A stretch of DNA of 8,141 bases from Fidelibacterota bacterium (lineage in GTDB: Bacteria > Fidelibacterota > Fidelibacteria > Fidelibacterales > Fidelibacteraceae), in the NCBI GenBank assembly GCA_029931905.1, contig JAOZRH010000051.1:1-8141 (forward strand), read 5' to 3'. Position numbers and translations under genes: made by a program. The notes beneath the pieces were generated by a model. The model ran no database searches. It was given only the letters and a program-made list of their open reading frames with translations, and was not told the origin of the DNA. Positions 1-6,064 of this stretch are shown one piece after another (within the stretch, counting starts at the first letter, position 1; every line of letters starts with the position of its first letter).

Positions 1-1965
1 CTATTTCAATAAAACAACTTTTTGTATTTCATTTACATTATCAATTCTAACTTTTACAAAATATATTCCAGATGTAAGATTTTCACAATTGACTTGTAAA
101 TTATATTCACCAGCATTCATTGATGTATTTCTTATATTTTTCACTTTTTGTCCGAGAATATTAACTAATTCAATATTTACGAAAGAATTTTCATTTAATT
201 GTAATGGAATTGTAAATGTTGGATTAAATGGATTTGGATATGGTGAATTTAATTTGAAGTTTTTTGCAATATATTCTTTCTTAATATTTACTGGTTTACT
301 ATATCCAAATACTTCATAATTATCGATTGCCCAAGCTGTTGTTGTGCCGGAACCTGTTCCTGTAGAAGTGTAATTGAATGCGATATATATAGTGGAGTTA
401 TAATCTGATAGGTCATTTTTTTCTGAATATGTCCAAATTTGTGAATTTTCACTAGAAAGAATTGTTGAGATAGTTTCCCAATCAGCAGAAGATGGATTTC
501 CACTTCCAGAATAATCTGTAGAAATTTTGACTTCAAGTCCAGGATTGGTATCGTTAAATCTTGTCCAAGAATAGAATGAAAAATAGAGTGAATCATAGTT
601 TCCTGCATCAATTTCAGGTGAAATTAACCAATCATTTGAAGCGACATCAGCACTGTAATTATTCATAAGCATATAATATTCGCCATCATAAGTTGTTTGT
701 GGTTCATAAGTGGTGTGAGTGTTTTGTCTATTCCAATTTTTGTCACTTGCAACAGAATATGTAATCCAGTCACTTATATCAGTTTCAAAACTATTTTCAT
801 ATTCTGTAGAATAACTTATAGAGCTATCTGCATATGTAATAAATGAATCGATTGCTGAAAAAGTTGGTCCGTTATTGTCATCATCAGTTGAATTTACTTG
901 AAAATAATATTTTGTTTCAAATGATAAATCGGTAATAGATAAATCGTGATTTGTTTCGAAAGAAGTTTTAGTTACAGAATCTGACATCGCAGAAATATTC
1001 GTTCCGTAAAAAACTTTACTGTCCGCATTTTCATCGGTTTTCCAAGTAATATTTGCAGTTGTGGAATCTGTTAAAACTTGAATATTTGATATTACGGGAG
1101 CGATAGAATCTGAAGGAGTTGCGCCACCCCAAATATATGTGACAAATTCTGGATGATCGACAAATGGATTAGCATTATGTTGAATATCATAAACATTATC
1201 ATTTCTATCAAGTTCTTTATCACTTACTGGATCATTTTCTGCCCATTCTAAAAGCATATTTTTTGTCCAAGTTGATAAATCGTTACCACTAAAAGATTCG
1301 CCACCCCAACTGCTTATTTGATTTTTATATCTTGTTGCAACATAGAAATACATTCTTGCAAAATCGCCTTTAAATCTGTCAATCGGTTCAAAAATTGTTC
1401 CGCCATAACCACTATAAGAACAGGAACCAACTTTAGATCCATTTGAGGTTGTTAAACTTGGAGAATCTGTTTCACCATAAGGATAATTACTTCTCCAACC
1501 ATTTACTTTTCCATCACTTGGAACAACAATAAATAAATCGGCTTTCATTGGAGAAGCACTTCCAAACCAACTTTGAGGAACTGAATGTTCTCTATTATAA
1601 CAATCTCCTTCGACTCCATAAGTTCCACATTTATGTGTTAAATGACTAAACCAATAATCGGCAGTTCCATCATTTTTCATAGAATACATATCCCAAACTT
1701 TTCCATTTGTATAATTATCCGTTGATTGATAATATGATGGTAAATCGCCGTAATCATTTGTGGAATGTCCAGAAGTAACAATACTTCTTAATTTTTCTCT
1801 AAGTGTTTCGCCACTTAATCCATCAGTTCCATCATAATATCCTGCAGGAATATCTGCAAAAAGTGAGATAGAAGTGAAGATTAAGGTTAAGGTCAAGGTC
1901 AAGGTCAAGGTCGAGGTCAAGGTCGAGGTCGAGGTCGAGGTCGAGTGTTTTTTTTTATTTTTCAT
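1..1965 (-). CDS. Secreted endonuclease I family nuclease with FnIII, choice-of-anchor J-like and T9SS sorting domains
   Basis: A 654-residue extracellular nuclease expected to cut DNA, and possibly RNA, non-specifically. Residues 1-37 form a signal peptide (basic MKNKKKH, then a Ser/Thr/Leu repeat, likely cleavage after LFA). Residues about 40-280 are the EndoI/NucM domain: CYNREHSVPQSWF at 122-134 holds the Glu126-His127 pair matching the metal ligand and general base of Vvn-type nucleases, followed by DGKVNGWRSNYPYGE, FEPIDRFKGDFARMYFY and NPFVDHPEFVTYIWG. Residues about 288-377 look like fibronectin III, and about 388-555 resemble a cleaved-adhesin/choice-of-anchor J module. Residues 569-654 are a T9SS type A sorting domain (YPNPFNP, LGQKV, SGIYFVK, KVVLLK). 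The usual DLHH after the catalytic motif is DLFI here. The start is secure: AAGGA lies 5 nt upstream and the next Met is residue 94. The stop codon occupies the first three bases of the window. No T9SS machinery genes are in view. Confidence 0.93.
   Translation of the reverse strand: MKNKKKHSTSTSTSTLTSTLTLTLTLTLIFTSISLFADIPAGYYDGTDGLSGETLREKLRSIVTSGHSTNDYGDLPSYYQSTDNYTNGKVWDMYSMKNDGTADYWFSHLTHKCGTYGVEGDCYNREHSVPQSWFGSASPMKADLFIVVPSDGKVNGWRSNYPYGETDSPSLTTSNGSKVGSCSYSGYGGTIFEPIDRFKGDFARMYFYVATRYKNQISSWGGESFSGNDLSTWTKNMLLEWAENDPVSDKELDRNDNVYDIQHNANPFVDHPEFVTYIWGGATPSDSIAPVISNIQVLTDSTTANITWKTDENADSKVFYGTNISAMSDSVTKTSFETNHDLSITDLSFETKYYFQVNSTDDDNNGPTFSAIDSFITYADSSISYSTEYENSFETDISDWITYSVASDKNWNRQNTHTTYEPQTTYDGEYYMLMNNYSADVASNDWLISPEIDAGNYDSLYFSFYSWTRFNDTNPGLEVKISTDYSGSGNPSSADWETISTILSSENSQIWTYSEKNDLSDYNSTIYIAFNYTSTGTGSGTTTAWAIDNYEVFGYSKPVNIKKEYIAKNFKLNSPYPNPFNPTFTIPLQLNENSFVNIELVNILGQKVKNIRNTSMNAGEYNLQVNCENLTSGIYFVKVRIDNVNEIQKVVLLK
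1883..1945. repeat. Hexanucleotide tandem repeat (AAGGTC/GAGGTC), about 10.5 units, inside the nuclease signal-peptide codons
   Basis: Reading the plus strand from 1883, ten 6-bp units follow without interruption: AAGGTT, four AAGGTC, GAGGTC, AAGGTC and three GAGGTC, then a half unit GAG. On the minus strand this encodes residues 8-28 of the nuclease as Ser-Thr or Leu-Thr pairs. The A/G difference at the first base of each unit switches TTG (Leu) and TCG (Ser). The tract is far richer in G+C than its surroundings. Because the unit is six bases, gain or loss of copies changes the signal peptide by two residues and keeps the frame. Confidence 0.97.
1948..1956. repeat. Nine-base homopolymer (A9 on the coding strand) at codons 4-6 of the nuclease
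   Basis: Nine consecutive T on the plus strand are AAA AAA AAA (Lys4-Lys6) on the coding strand. The run lies a few codons after the start and just before the hexanucleotide array. A one-base slip would shift the reading frame. Runs of this length are also expected by chance in AT-rich DNA that encodes the basic n-region of a signal peptide. Confidence 0.9.
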
Positions 1966-1970
1966 AATTT

Positions 1971-1975
1971 TCCTT
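1971..1975 (-). promoter_or_regulatory. Ribosome binding site of the nuclease gene
   Basis: The minus strand reads AAAAAGGAAAATT directly before the ATG. The AAGGA core is 5 nt from the start codon. This supports translation from 1965 and therefore supports the repeat tract being translated as part of the signal peptide. Confidence 0.7.
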
Positions 1976-2110
1976 TTTCAAAATTGTGAGTTGTGTGAAT
2001 TTATTTTTTTTAATTCGCAAGTTACAATTAACATAAGCCAAATATATCAATATTTAAAATATTTTAAAAGAAATTTAAATTATTATGTTATGTTATTTGA
2101 AATATCATTA

Positions 2111-2152
2111 ATTTTCAATATATTCTCGTCGAATAAATTTGATATTGAAAAT
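2111..2152. promoter_or_regulatory. Inverted repeat upstream of the alkaline phosphatase, possible operator or leader hairpin
   Basis: ATTTTCAATAT at 2111-2121 is the exact reverse complement of ATATTGAAAAT at 2142-2152, giving 11 bp with a 20-nt loop, 24 nt before the phosphatase ATG. A TAAATTTG at 2134-2141 fits the TAnnTTTG minus-7 element of Bacteroidetes promoters, but no matching TTTG is found 19-21 bases upstream. All of this is AT-rich, so chance is a real alternative. No recognisable Pho box is present. The rest of 1966-2176 shows only low-complexity AT sequence. Confidence 0.35.
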
Positions 2153-2161
2153 GATTTAAAA

Positions 2162-2167
2162 AAGGGA
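2162..2167 (+). promoter_or_regulatory. Ribosome binding site that sets the alkaline phosphatase start
   Basis: AAGGGA lies 9 nt before the ATG at 2177. It supports this start over in-frame upstream starts reaching back to 1874, which would add about 100 residues of low-complexity, non-homologous sequence before the lipoprotein signal. Confidence 0.6.
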
Positions 2168-2176
2168 AAATATAAG

Positions 2177-3679
2177 ATGAAAAAAGCAAAATTGATTATA
2201 ATATTGATTGCAATATTTATTTTACAAGCTTGTAATGCTGATAAAAATCCAAACCAATTTGAAAGAAAATATGATGGACCCAAACCCAAGTATATATTTA
2301 TGTTTATTGGAGATGGAATGGGGATTTCACAAATAAATTCGGCAGAAGTATATCTTTCGTCACTTAAAGATTCAATTTATTCAAAGAAATTAACAATGAG
2401 TAATTTTCCTGTTCAAGGAATTTATACAACTTATGCAGAAGATAGATATATTACAAGTTCGGCAGCCGGAGGGACGGCATTAGCAACAGGTAAAAAAACT
2501 ACAATAAATACGGTAAGTATGACTGGTAATAGAAAATTCGATATGGAAACTGTCGCAGAAATTGCACATAAAAAGGGAATGAAAGTCGGGATTGTAACTT
2601 CTGTATCACTAAATCATGCAACTCCTGCAGTATTTTATGCACATCAACCAACTAGAAGTATGTATTATAAAATTGGACTTGATATGGCAAATAGTAATTT
2701 TAATTATTTTGGTGGCGGTGGAATTCGTGATTCATTTGGTGAAAAGATGGTAACGAGTATGGCTTACGGAACAGAAGAATTAAAAAATGTAGATAGTAAA
2801 AAAAAGAGTGTATTTGAATTTGCGGAAGAAAATGGTTATAAAGTAACAAGAGATAAAGAAGCATTTAAAAAATTAAATAAAGATGATAATAAGGTGATAG
2901 CAATTTCTCCAAGATTGTGTGATGACAAATCCATTTTTTATGCATTAGATCAGAATAAAACAGATGTTTCATTGCCAGAATTTACATCAAAAGGTATAGA
3001 ATTATTAGATAATTCGAAAGGATTTTTTATGATGGTAGAGGGTGGTAAAATTGATTGGGCTTGTCATGAAAATGATGCTTCAACGGTTATTCACGAAATT
3101 TTACAATTTGATAAATCTATTGCAGAAGCGGTAAAATTTTATAAAAAACATCCAAAAGAGACATTAATTATTGTCGTTGCTGATCATGAAACAGGTGGAA
3201 TGACTTTAGGATTTGCAGGAACTCGTTATAGAACAGATTATAAAAAGTTAAAAAATCAAAATATTTCATATAAAAAATTCTCAGATATTATTGAAAGTTA
3301 TCGTGATGATCATACTGTATATGATTTTAAATATGGACTGGCATTAATAAGAAAACATTTTGGATTGGGTGATGAAAGTAAAGGTCTTGCACTAACGGAT
3401 TTTGAAATTTCACAACTAAAAGATGCATTTGAAAGAAGTATGCTAGTTAAAAAAGATAGAAAAAAGTCAGATGAAATATTTTTGAAATATGGATATTATG
3501 ATCCGTTTTCTGTAACGGCTACTCATATTTTAGCACAAAAAGCAGGTATTTCTTGGACGACATATTCACATACGGGAGTTCCAGTTTCGGTAAAAGCAAT
3601 TGGAATGGGACAGGAATTATTTTCAGGATATTTTGATAACACAGATATTGGTAAAAATATTAAATATTTATTGAAATAG
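2177..3679 (+). CDS. Alkaline phosphatase, PhoA family, predicted lipoprotein
   Basis: A 500-residue phosphomonoesterase that would release phosphate from organic phosphates in the cell envelope. The N-terminus MKKAKLIIILIAIFILQAC is a lipoprotein signal with lipobox LQAC and lipidated Cys19. PhoA-superfamily residues by motif: metal ligand Asp46 in IGDGMG; nucleophile Ser95 in TSSAAGG; His147 in NHATP; phosphate-binding Arg160 in HQPTR; Glu288, Asp293 and His297 in MVEGGKIDWACH; Asp336-His337 in VADHETGG; His465 in TYSHTGVPV. About 125 residues separate the last two ligand groups, against about 40 in E. coli PhoA, so a large insertion is present. The open frame runs upstream to 1874, but that part is antisense to the nuclease repeat. 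The ATG at 2177 has AAGGGA 9 nt upstream and gives a perfect lipoprotein signal. A YibE/F gene follows after 75 bp on the same strand. Confidence 0.95.
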   Translation: MKKAKLIIILIAIFILQACNADKNPNQFERKYDGPKPKYIFMFIGDGMGISQINSAEVYLSSLKDSIYSKKLTMSNFPVQGIYTTYAEDRYITSSAAGGTALATGKKTTINTVSMTGNRKFDMETVAEIAHKKGMKVGIVTSVSLNHATPAVFYAHQPTRSMYYKIGLDMANSNFNYFGGGGIRDSFGEKMVTSMAYGTEELKNVDSKKKSVFEFAEENGYKVTRDKEAFKKLNKDDNKVIAISPRLCDDKSIFYALDQNKTDVSLPEFTSKGIELLDNSKGFFMMVEGGKIDWACHENDASTVIHEILQFDKSIAEAVKFYKKHPKETLIIVVADHETGGMTLGFAGTRYRTDYKKLKNQNISYKKFSDIIESYRDDHTVYDFKYGLALIRKHFGLGDESKGLALTDFEISQLKDAFERSMLVKKDRKKSDEIFLKYGYYDPFSVTATHILAQKAGISWTTYSHTGVPVSVKAIGMGQELFSGYFDNTDIGKNIKYLLK

Positions 3680-3754
3680 AGTGCCTTTATAAAAAAATAA
3701 AAACTTTATTGATTTAAAATTAGTGATTTTATATAAGAATCGAGTAGCAAATAA

Positions 3755-4885
3755 ATGATTGAAAAAATAAAAAATCAGTTTAAAGAAAATTATTCAGATA
3801 TAATTTTTGTTAGTTCTGTTATTGTTATAATGATAATTATATTGTTAATTCCTTCAAGATTTAATCAAAAAAATTACTATTCATTACATTCAAAAGCAAC
3901 GGTTATAAATGTAAATAATGATGATTTAATGAGAAATGGAATTGTATTTACTGGCCATCAATCGCTAAATGTGAAAGTTAAAAAATTAGATGATAAAATT
4001 ATTCAAGCAAGTAATCAGTTAATGGGAAAATTGGAATTTGATAATATATTTGAAGTGGGGGATAAGGTTCTTGTTGGAGTAAATTTTTCTGATAAAGGCG
4101 ATATTATTTCAGCTACAGCGATTGATTATTATCGGATAAATATTGAATTAATTTTAATAATATTATTTGTAATAATTTTGTTAATTTATGCAAAATGGAT
4201 TGGAGTTAAAGCACTAATTTCGTTTTTATTTACGGGGATTGTGATTTGGAAATTATTGTTACCCGGAATTCTCATTGGAATTAATCCAATTTTACTAACA
4301 CTTGTTGTAATGATGATTTTGACTTCAATAATAATATTTTTGATTGCAGGATTGAATAAAAAGGGAGTAGTTGCATTTTTGGGAGCATTTTCCGGAGTTA
4401 TTGCAACTTGTATTTTGGCATTAATATTTGGAAAATATTTTCATATTAATGGTGCTGTAAAACCTTTTTCTGAAACTTTGTTATATTCTGGATTTGCACA
4501 TTTACAGTTATCCTATATTTTTCTTGCTGGTATTTTTATCGCATCATCTGGTGCAGTTATGGATATTGCAATGGATATTTCTGCCTCCCAAAATGAAATT
4601 GTGAAGAAAAAACCAAATATTGATAAAAAGGAATTAATAAAATCTGGTTTTGAAGTGGGAAAGGTAGTAATTGGCACAATGACAACGACCTTACTATTTG
4701 CATATTCAGGCGGATTTACGGTTTTATTGATGTTATTAATTGCACAGGGAACACCAACAATAAATATTTTAAATTTAAACTATATTTCAGCAGATATTTT
4801 ACATGTTATTATTGGTAGCTTTGGATTAGTTTTAGTAGCTCCATTAACAGCAATAATTGGTGGAATAATTTTCGTTAAGAAATAA
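3755..4885 (+). CDS. YibE/F family integral membrane protein
   Basis: A 376-residue multi-pass protein of the YibE/F family, whose biochemical role is not established. TM1 is at about 16-32. Residues about 40-125 form a soluble domain, probably outside the membrane, whose end has the family-like VGDKVLVGVNF and ISATAIDYYR. About seven further hydrophobic segments follow (roughly 129-146, 150-166, 176-199, 204-226, 250-266, 304-330 and 348-373). The clearest family signature is SSGAVMDIAMDISASQNE at 264-281, followed by a cytoplasmic-looking basic stretch (KKKPNIDKKE) and GKVVIGTMTTTLLFAYSGG. Length suits a single-chain YibE/F protein. It begins 75 bp after the alkaline phosphatase on the same strand and may be co-transcribed with it. 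The ribosome binding site is poor (at best GAG in ATCGAGTAG). A hairpin follows the stop. Confidence 0.88.
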   Translation: MIEKIKNQFKENYSDIIFVSSVIVIMIIILLIPSRFNQKNYYSLHSKATVINVNNDDLMRNGIVFTGHQSLNVKVKKLDDKIIQASNQLMGKLEFDNIFEVGDKVLVGVNFSDKGDIISATAIDYYRINIELILIILFVIILLIYAKWIGVKALISFLFTGIVIWKLLLPGILIGINPILLTLVVMMILTSIIIFLIAGLNKKGVVAFLGAFSGVIATCILALIFGKYFHINGAVKPFSETLLYSGFAHLQLSYIFLAGIFIASSGAVMDIAMDISASQNEIVKKKPNIDKKELIKSGFEVGKVVIGTMTTTLLFAYSGGFTVLLMLLIAQGTPTINILNLNYISADILHVIIGSFGLVLVAPLTAIIGGIIFVKK

Positions 4886-4887
4886 AA

Positions 4888-4919
4888 AATGACTACTAAT
4901 TTTTTAATTAATAGTCATT
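4888..4919 (-). terminator. Hairpin terminator between convergent genes; U-tract on the minus strand
   Basis: AATGACTA (4888-4895) pairs with TAGTCATT (4912-4919), and inside it TAATT (4897-4901) pairs with AATTA (4906-4910) around a TTTT loop. This makes a 13-bp stem with one C-A mismatch. Read on the minus strand, the hairpin is followed by TTTTTTATT (the complement of 4880-4887), a good U-tract for ending the dehydrogenase transcript. On the plus strand no T run follows, so termination of the YibE/F transcript here would be weaker. Confidence 0.72.
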
Positions 4920-4967
4920 ATAAATAATTAACTAATTTTGATTGTATAAAATTAGAAAAATAATAGA

Positions 4968-5918
4968 TTAAAATATATTATTTTCTTCTATAATATTTCC
5001 TTTTTCATCATAAATAAAGAAGCCTTTATTAGTTTTTTTACCATAATATCCTGCTCTGACCAATCTTTTTAAAATAGGACAAGGACGATATTTTTGTTCA
5101 CCGGATTCTAAAAAAAGTATTTCTAAAATTCTTAAAACTTTATCTAAACCAATTCTATCAGCTAAAGTTAACGGACCTTCATTTATATCATATCCATATT
5201 TTACTGTTGCATCAATATTCATTCCGTTTGTAACACCTTCCATTAATACATACATTGCTTCATTTAGCATTGGCATTATTACACGAGTTGTAACATATCC
5301 GGGTGATTCTTTTATTTCAATTATTTTTTTGTTTATTAGTTTGGCAAACGATTTAATTTTTTCATAAGTATTATCTGAAGTTTTTACACCTCTTACGACT
5401 TCAAAAATTGGTATTTTTTTGACAGGACTTAATATGTGAATTCCGATAAAGTTTTCAGGTCGTTTTAATTCACTTGCTAATTCCGTAATTGATAATGCAG
5501 AGCTATTTGTAGCAAATACAACATCATCTAATACAATATCTTCGAGTTTTTTAAATATTTCTTGTTTTAATTTTAAATTTTCTGTAACTGTTTCAATAAT
5601 AAGATCGGCATCAACAGTTTTTGTAAAATCACTTGTGAAATATGCTCTGGATAAAATAGATCTTTTTTCGCCAGAAGTTAATTTCCAATGCTTTACAGAT
5701 AATTCTAATTCTTTTTCTAATTTTTTTTCTGCAAGAAGAGCTGATTCTTTATTTTTTTCTATACAAGTTACACCAATTCCCGCACTTGCAATTGCCCAAG
5801 TTAAACTTCGTCCAACATTTCCTTGACCAATTACTGCAACAGTATTAATTTCATCGCCTAATGTATCGGTTTCTTTTTTTGATTGACCCTTAATTAAATC
5901 ATCTAATTCTAATGCCAT
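4968..5918 (-). CDS. 3-hydroxyacyl-CoA (3-hydroxybutyryl-CoA) dehydrogenase family protein
   Basis: A 316-residue cytoplasmic NAD-dependent dehydrogenase of the short-chain 3-hydroxyacyl-CoA family, normally interconverting 3-hydroxyacyl-CoA and 3-ketoacyl-CoA in beta-oxidation or butyrate-type metabolism. The Rossmann loop GQGNVG is at 31-36, with Glu54 ending the second strand. IIETVTEN (107-114), TNSS (137-140), His161 in GIHILSP and Glu173 in FEVV match the family, His161/Glu173 being the expected catalytic pair. The C-terminal domain has GPLTLADRIGLD, KYRPCPILKRLVRAG and GKKTNKGFFIYD. Two substrate-pocket positions differ: the Asn of FNP is Ser164 and the Asn of the VNR motif is Thr211. 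About 24 residues precede the usual start near INTVAVIG. GGAGGA just before the ATG and the absence of another Met until 216 make that extension genuine. It may act on a different substrate. Confidence 0.88.
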   Translation of the reverse strand: MALELDDLIKGQSKKETDTLGDEINTVAVIGQGNVGRSLTWAIASAGIGVTCIEKNKESALLAEKKLEKELELSVKHWKLTSGEKRSILSRAYFTSDFTKTVDADLIIETVTENLKLKQEIFKKLEDIVLDDVVFATNSSALSITELASELKRPENFIGIHILSPVKKIPIFEVVRGVKTSDNTYEKIKSFAKLINKKIIEIKESPGYVTTRVIMPMLNEAMYVLMEGVTNGMNIDATVKYGYDINEGPLTLADRIGLDKVLRILEILFLESGEQKYRPCPILKRLVRAGYYGKKTNKGFFIYDEKGNIIEENNIF

Positions 5919-5921
5919 ATT

Positions 5922-5927
5922 TCCTCC
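5922..5927 (-). promoter_or_regulatory. Strong ribosome binding site of the dehydrogenase gene
   Basis: The minus strand reads TTTGGAGGAAAT then ATG. It is the best Shine-Dalgarno match in the window, with short spacing (3-4 nt). It confirms the start at 5918 and the N-terminal extension of the protein. Confidence 0.75.
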
Positions 5928-6053
5928 AAATTTTTATAAATATACATTTTTATTTTCAATTATTATAATAAAATATTATTATTTTTTAATAAAGATACAT
6001 TTGCTTTTAATTAATAAATAATTTAACTTTAACACAGTATATAAAACAATAAA

Positions 6054-6059
6054 AGGGAG
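6054..6059 (+). promoter_or_regulatory. Ribosome binding site deciding the 5'-nucleotidase start
   Basis: AGGGAG at 6054-6059 leaves 5 nt before ATG 6065 but only 2 nt before ATG 6062, and it overlaps GTG 6059. The third start is therefore preferred. The choice changes only one or two residues of the signal peptide. Confidence 0.65.
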
Positions 6060-6064
6060 TGATG

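Larger units (their letters stand above)
5919..6064. promoter_or_regulatory. Divergent promoter region between the dehydrogenase and the 5'-nucleotidase
   Basis: About 145 bp of very AT-rich DNA must hold the promoters of both flanking genes. On the plus strand TACATTTG at 5996-6003 fits TAnnTTTG, the Bacteroidetes minus-7 element, without an evident minus-33 partner. TTATTATAATAA at 5960-5971 is a perfect 12-bp palindrome, and TATAAT inside it could be a minus-10 for the minus strand. None of these stands out strongly from the base composition. Confidence 0.3.

Noticed and set aside
89..319. Plus-strand open frame of 76 codons
   Set aside because: It lies antisense within the T9SS sorting domain of the nuclease and resembles no known protein.
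288..611. Minus-strand open frame of 107 codons
   Set aside because: It is an alternative frame inside the nuclease gene, whose own frame encodes recognisable domains.
1874..2176. An N-terminal extension of about 100 residues on the alkaline phosphatase, beginning with Lys-Val and Glu-Val repeats
   Set aside because: It is the antisense reading of the nuclease signal-peptide repeat plus AT-rich spacer. The ATG at 2177 has a ribosome binding site and starts a perfect lipoprotein signal.
1966..2176. Pho box upstream of the phosphatase
   Set aside because: No pair of CTGTCAT-like repeats at 11-bp spacing is visible on either strand.
2083..2289. Minus-strand open frame of 68 codons
   Set aside because: It is antisense to the phosphatase signal peptide and spacer; its hydrophobic look comes from AT-rich codons.
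3680..3754. Terminator between the phosphatase and YibE/F genes
   Set aside because: Only a weak 5-bp AT stem (AATAA/TTATT) is present, with no U-tract after it.
5635..5826. Plus-strand open frame of 63 codons
   Set aside because: It is antisense to the Rossmann domain of the dehydrogenase.
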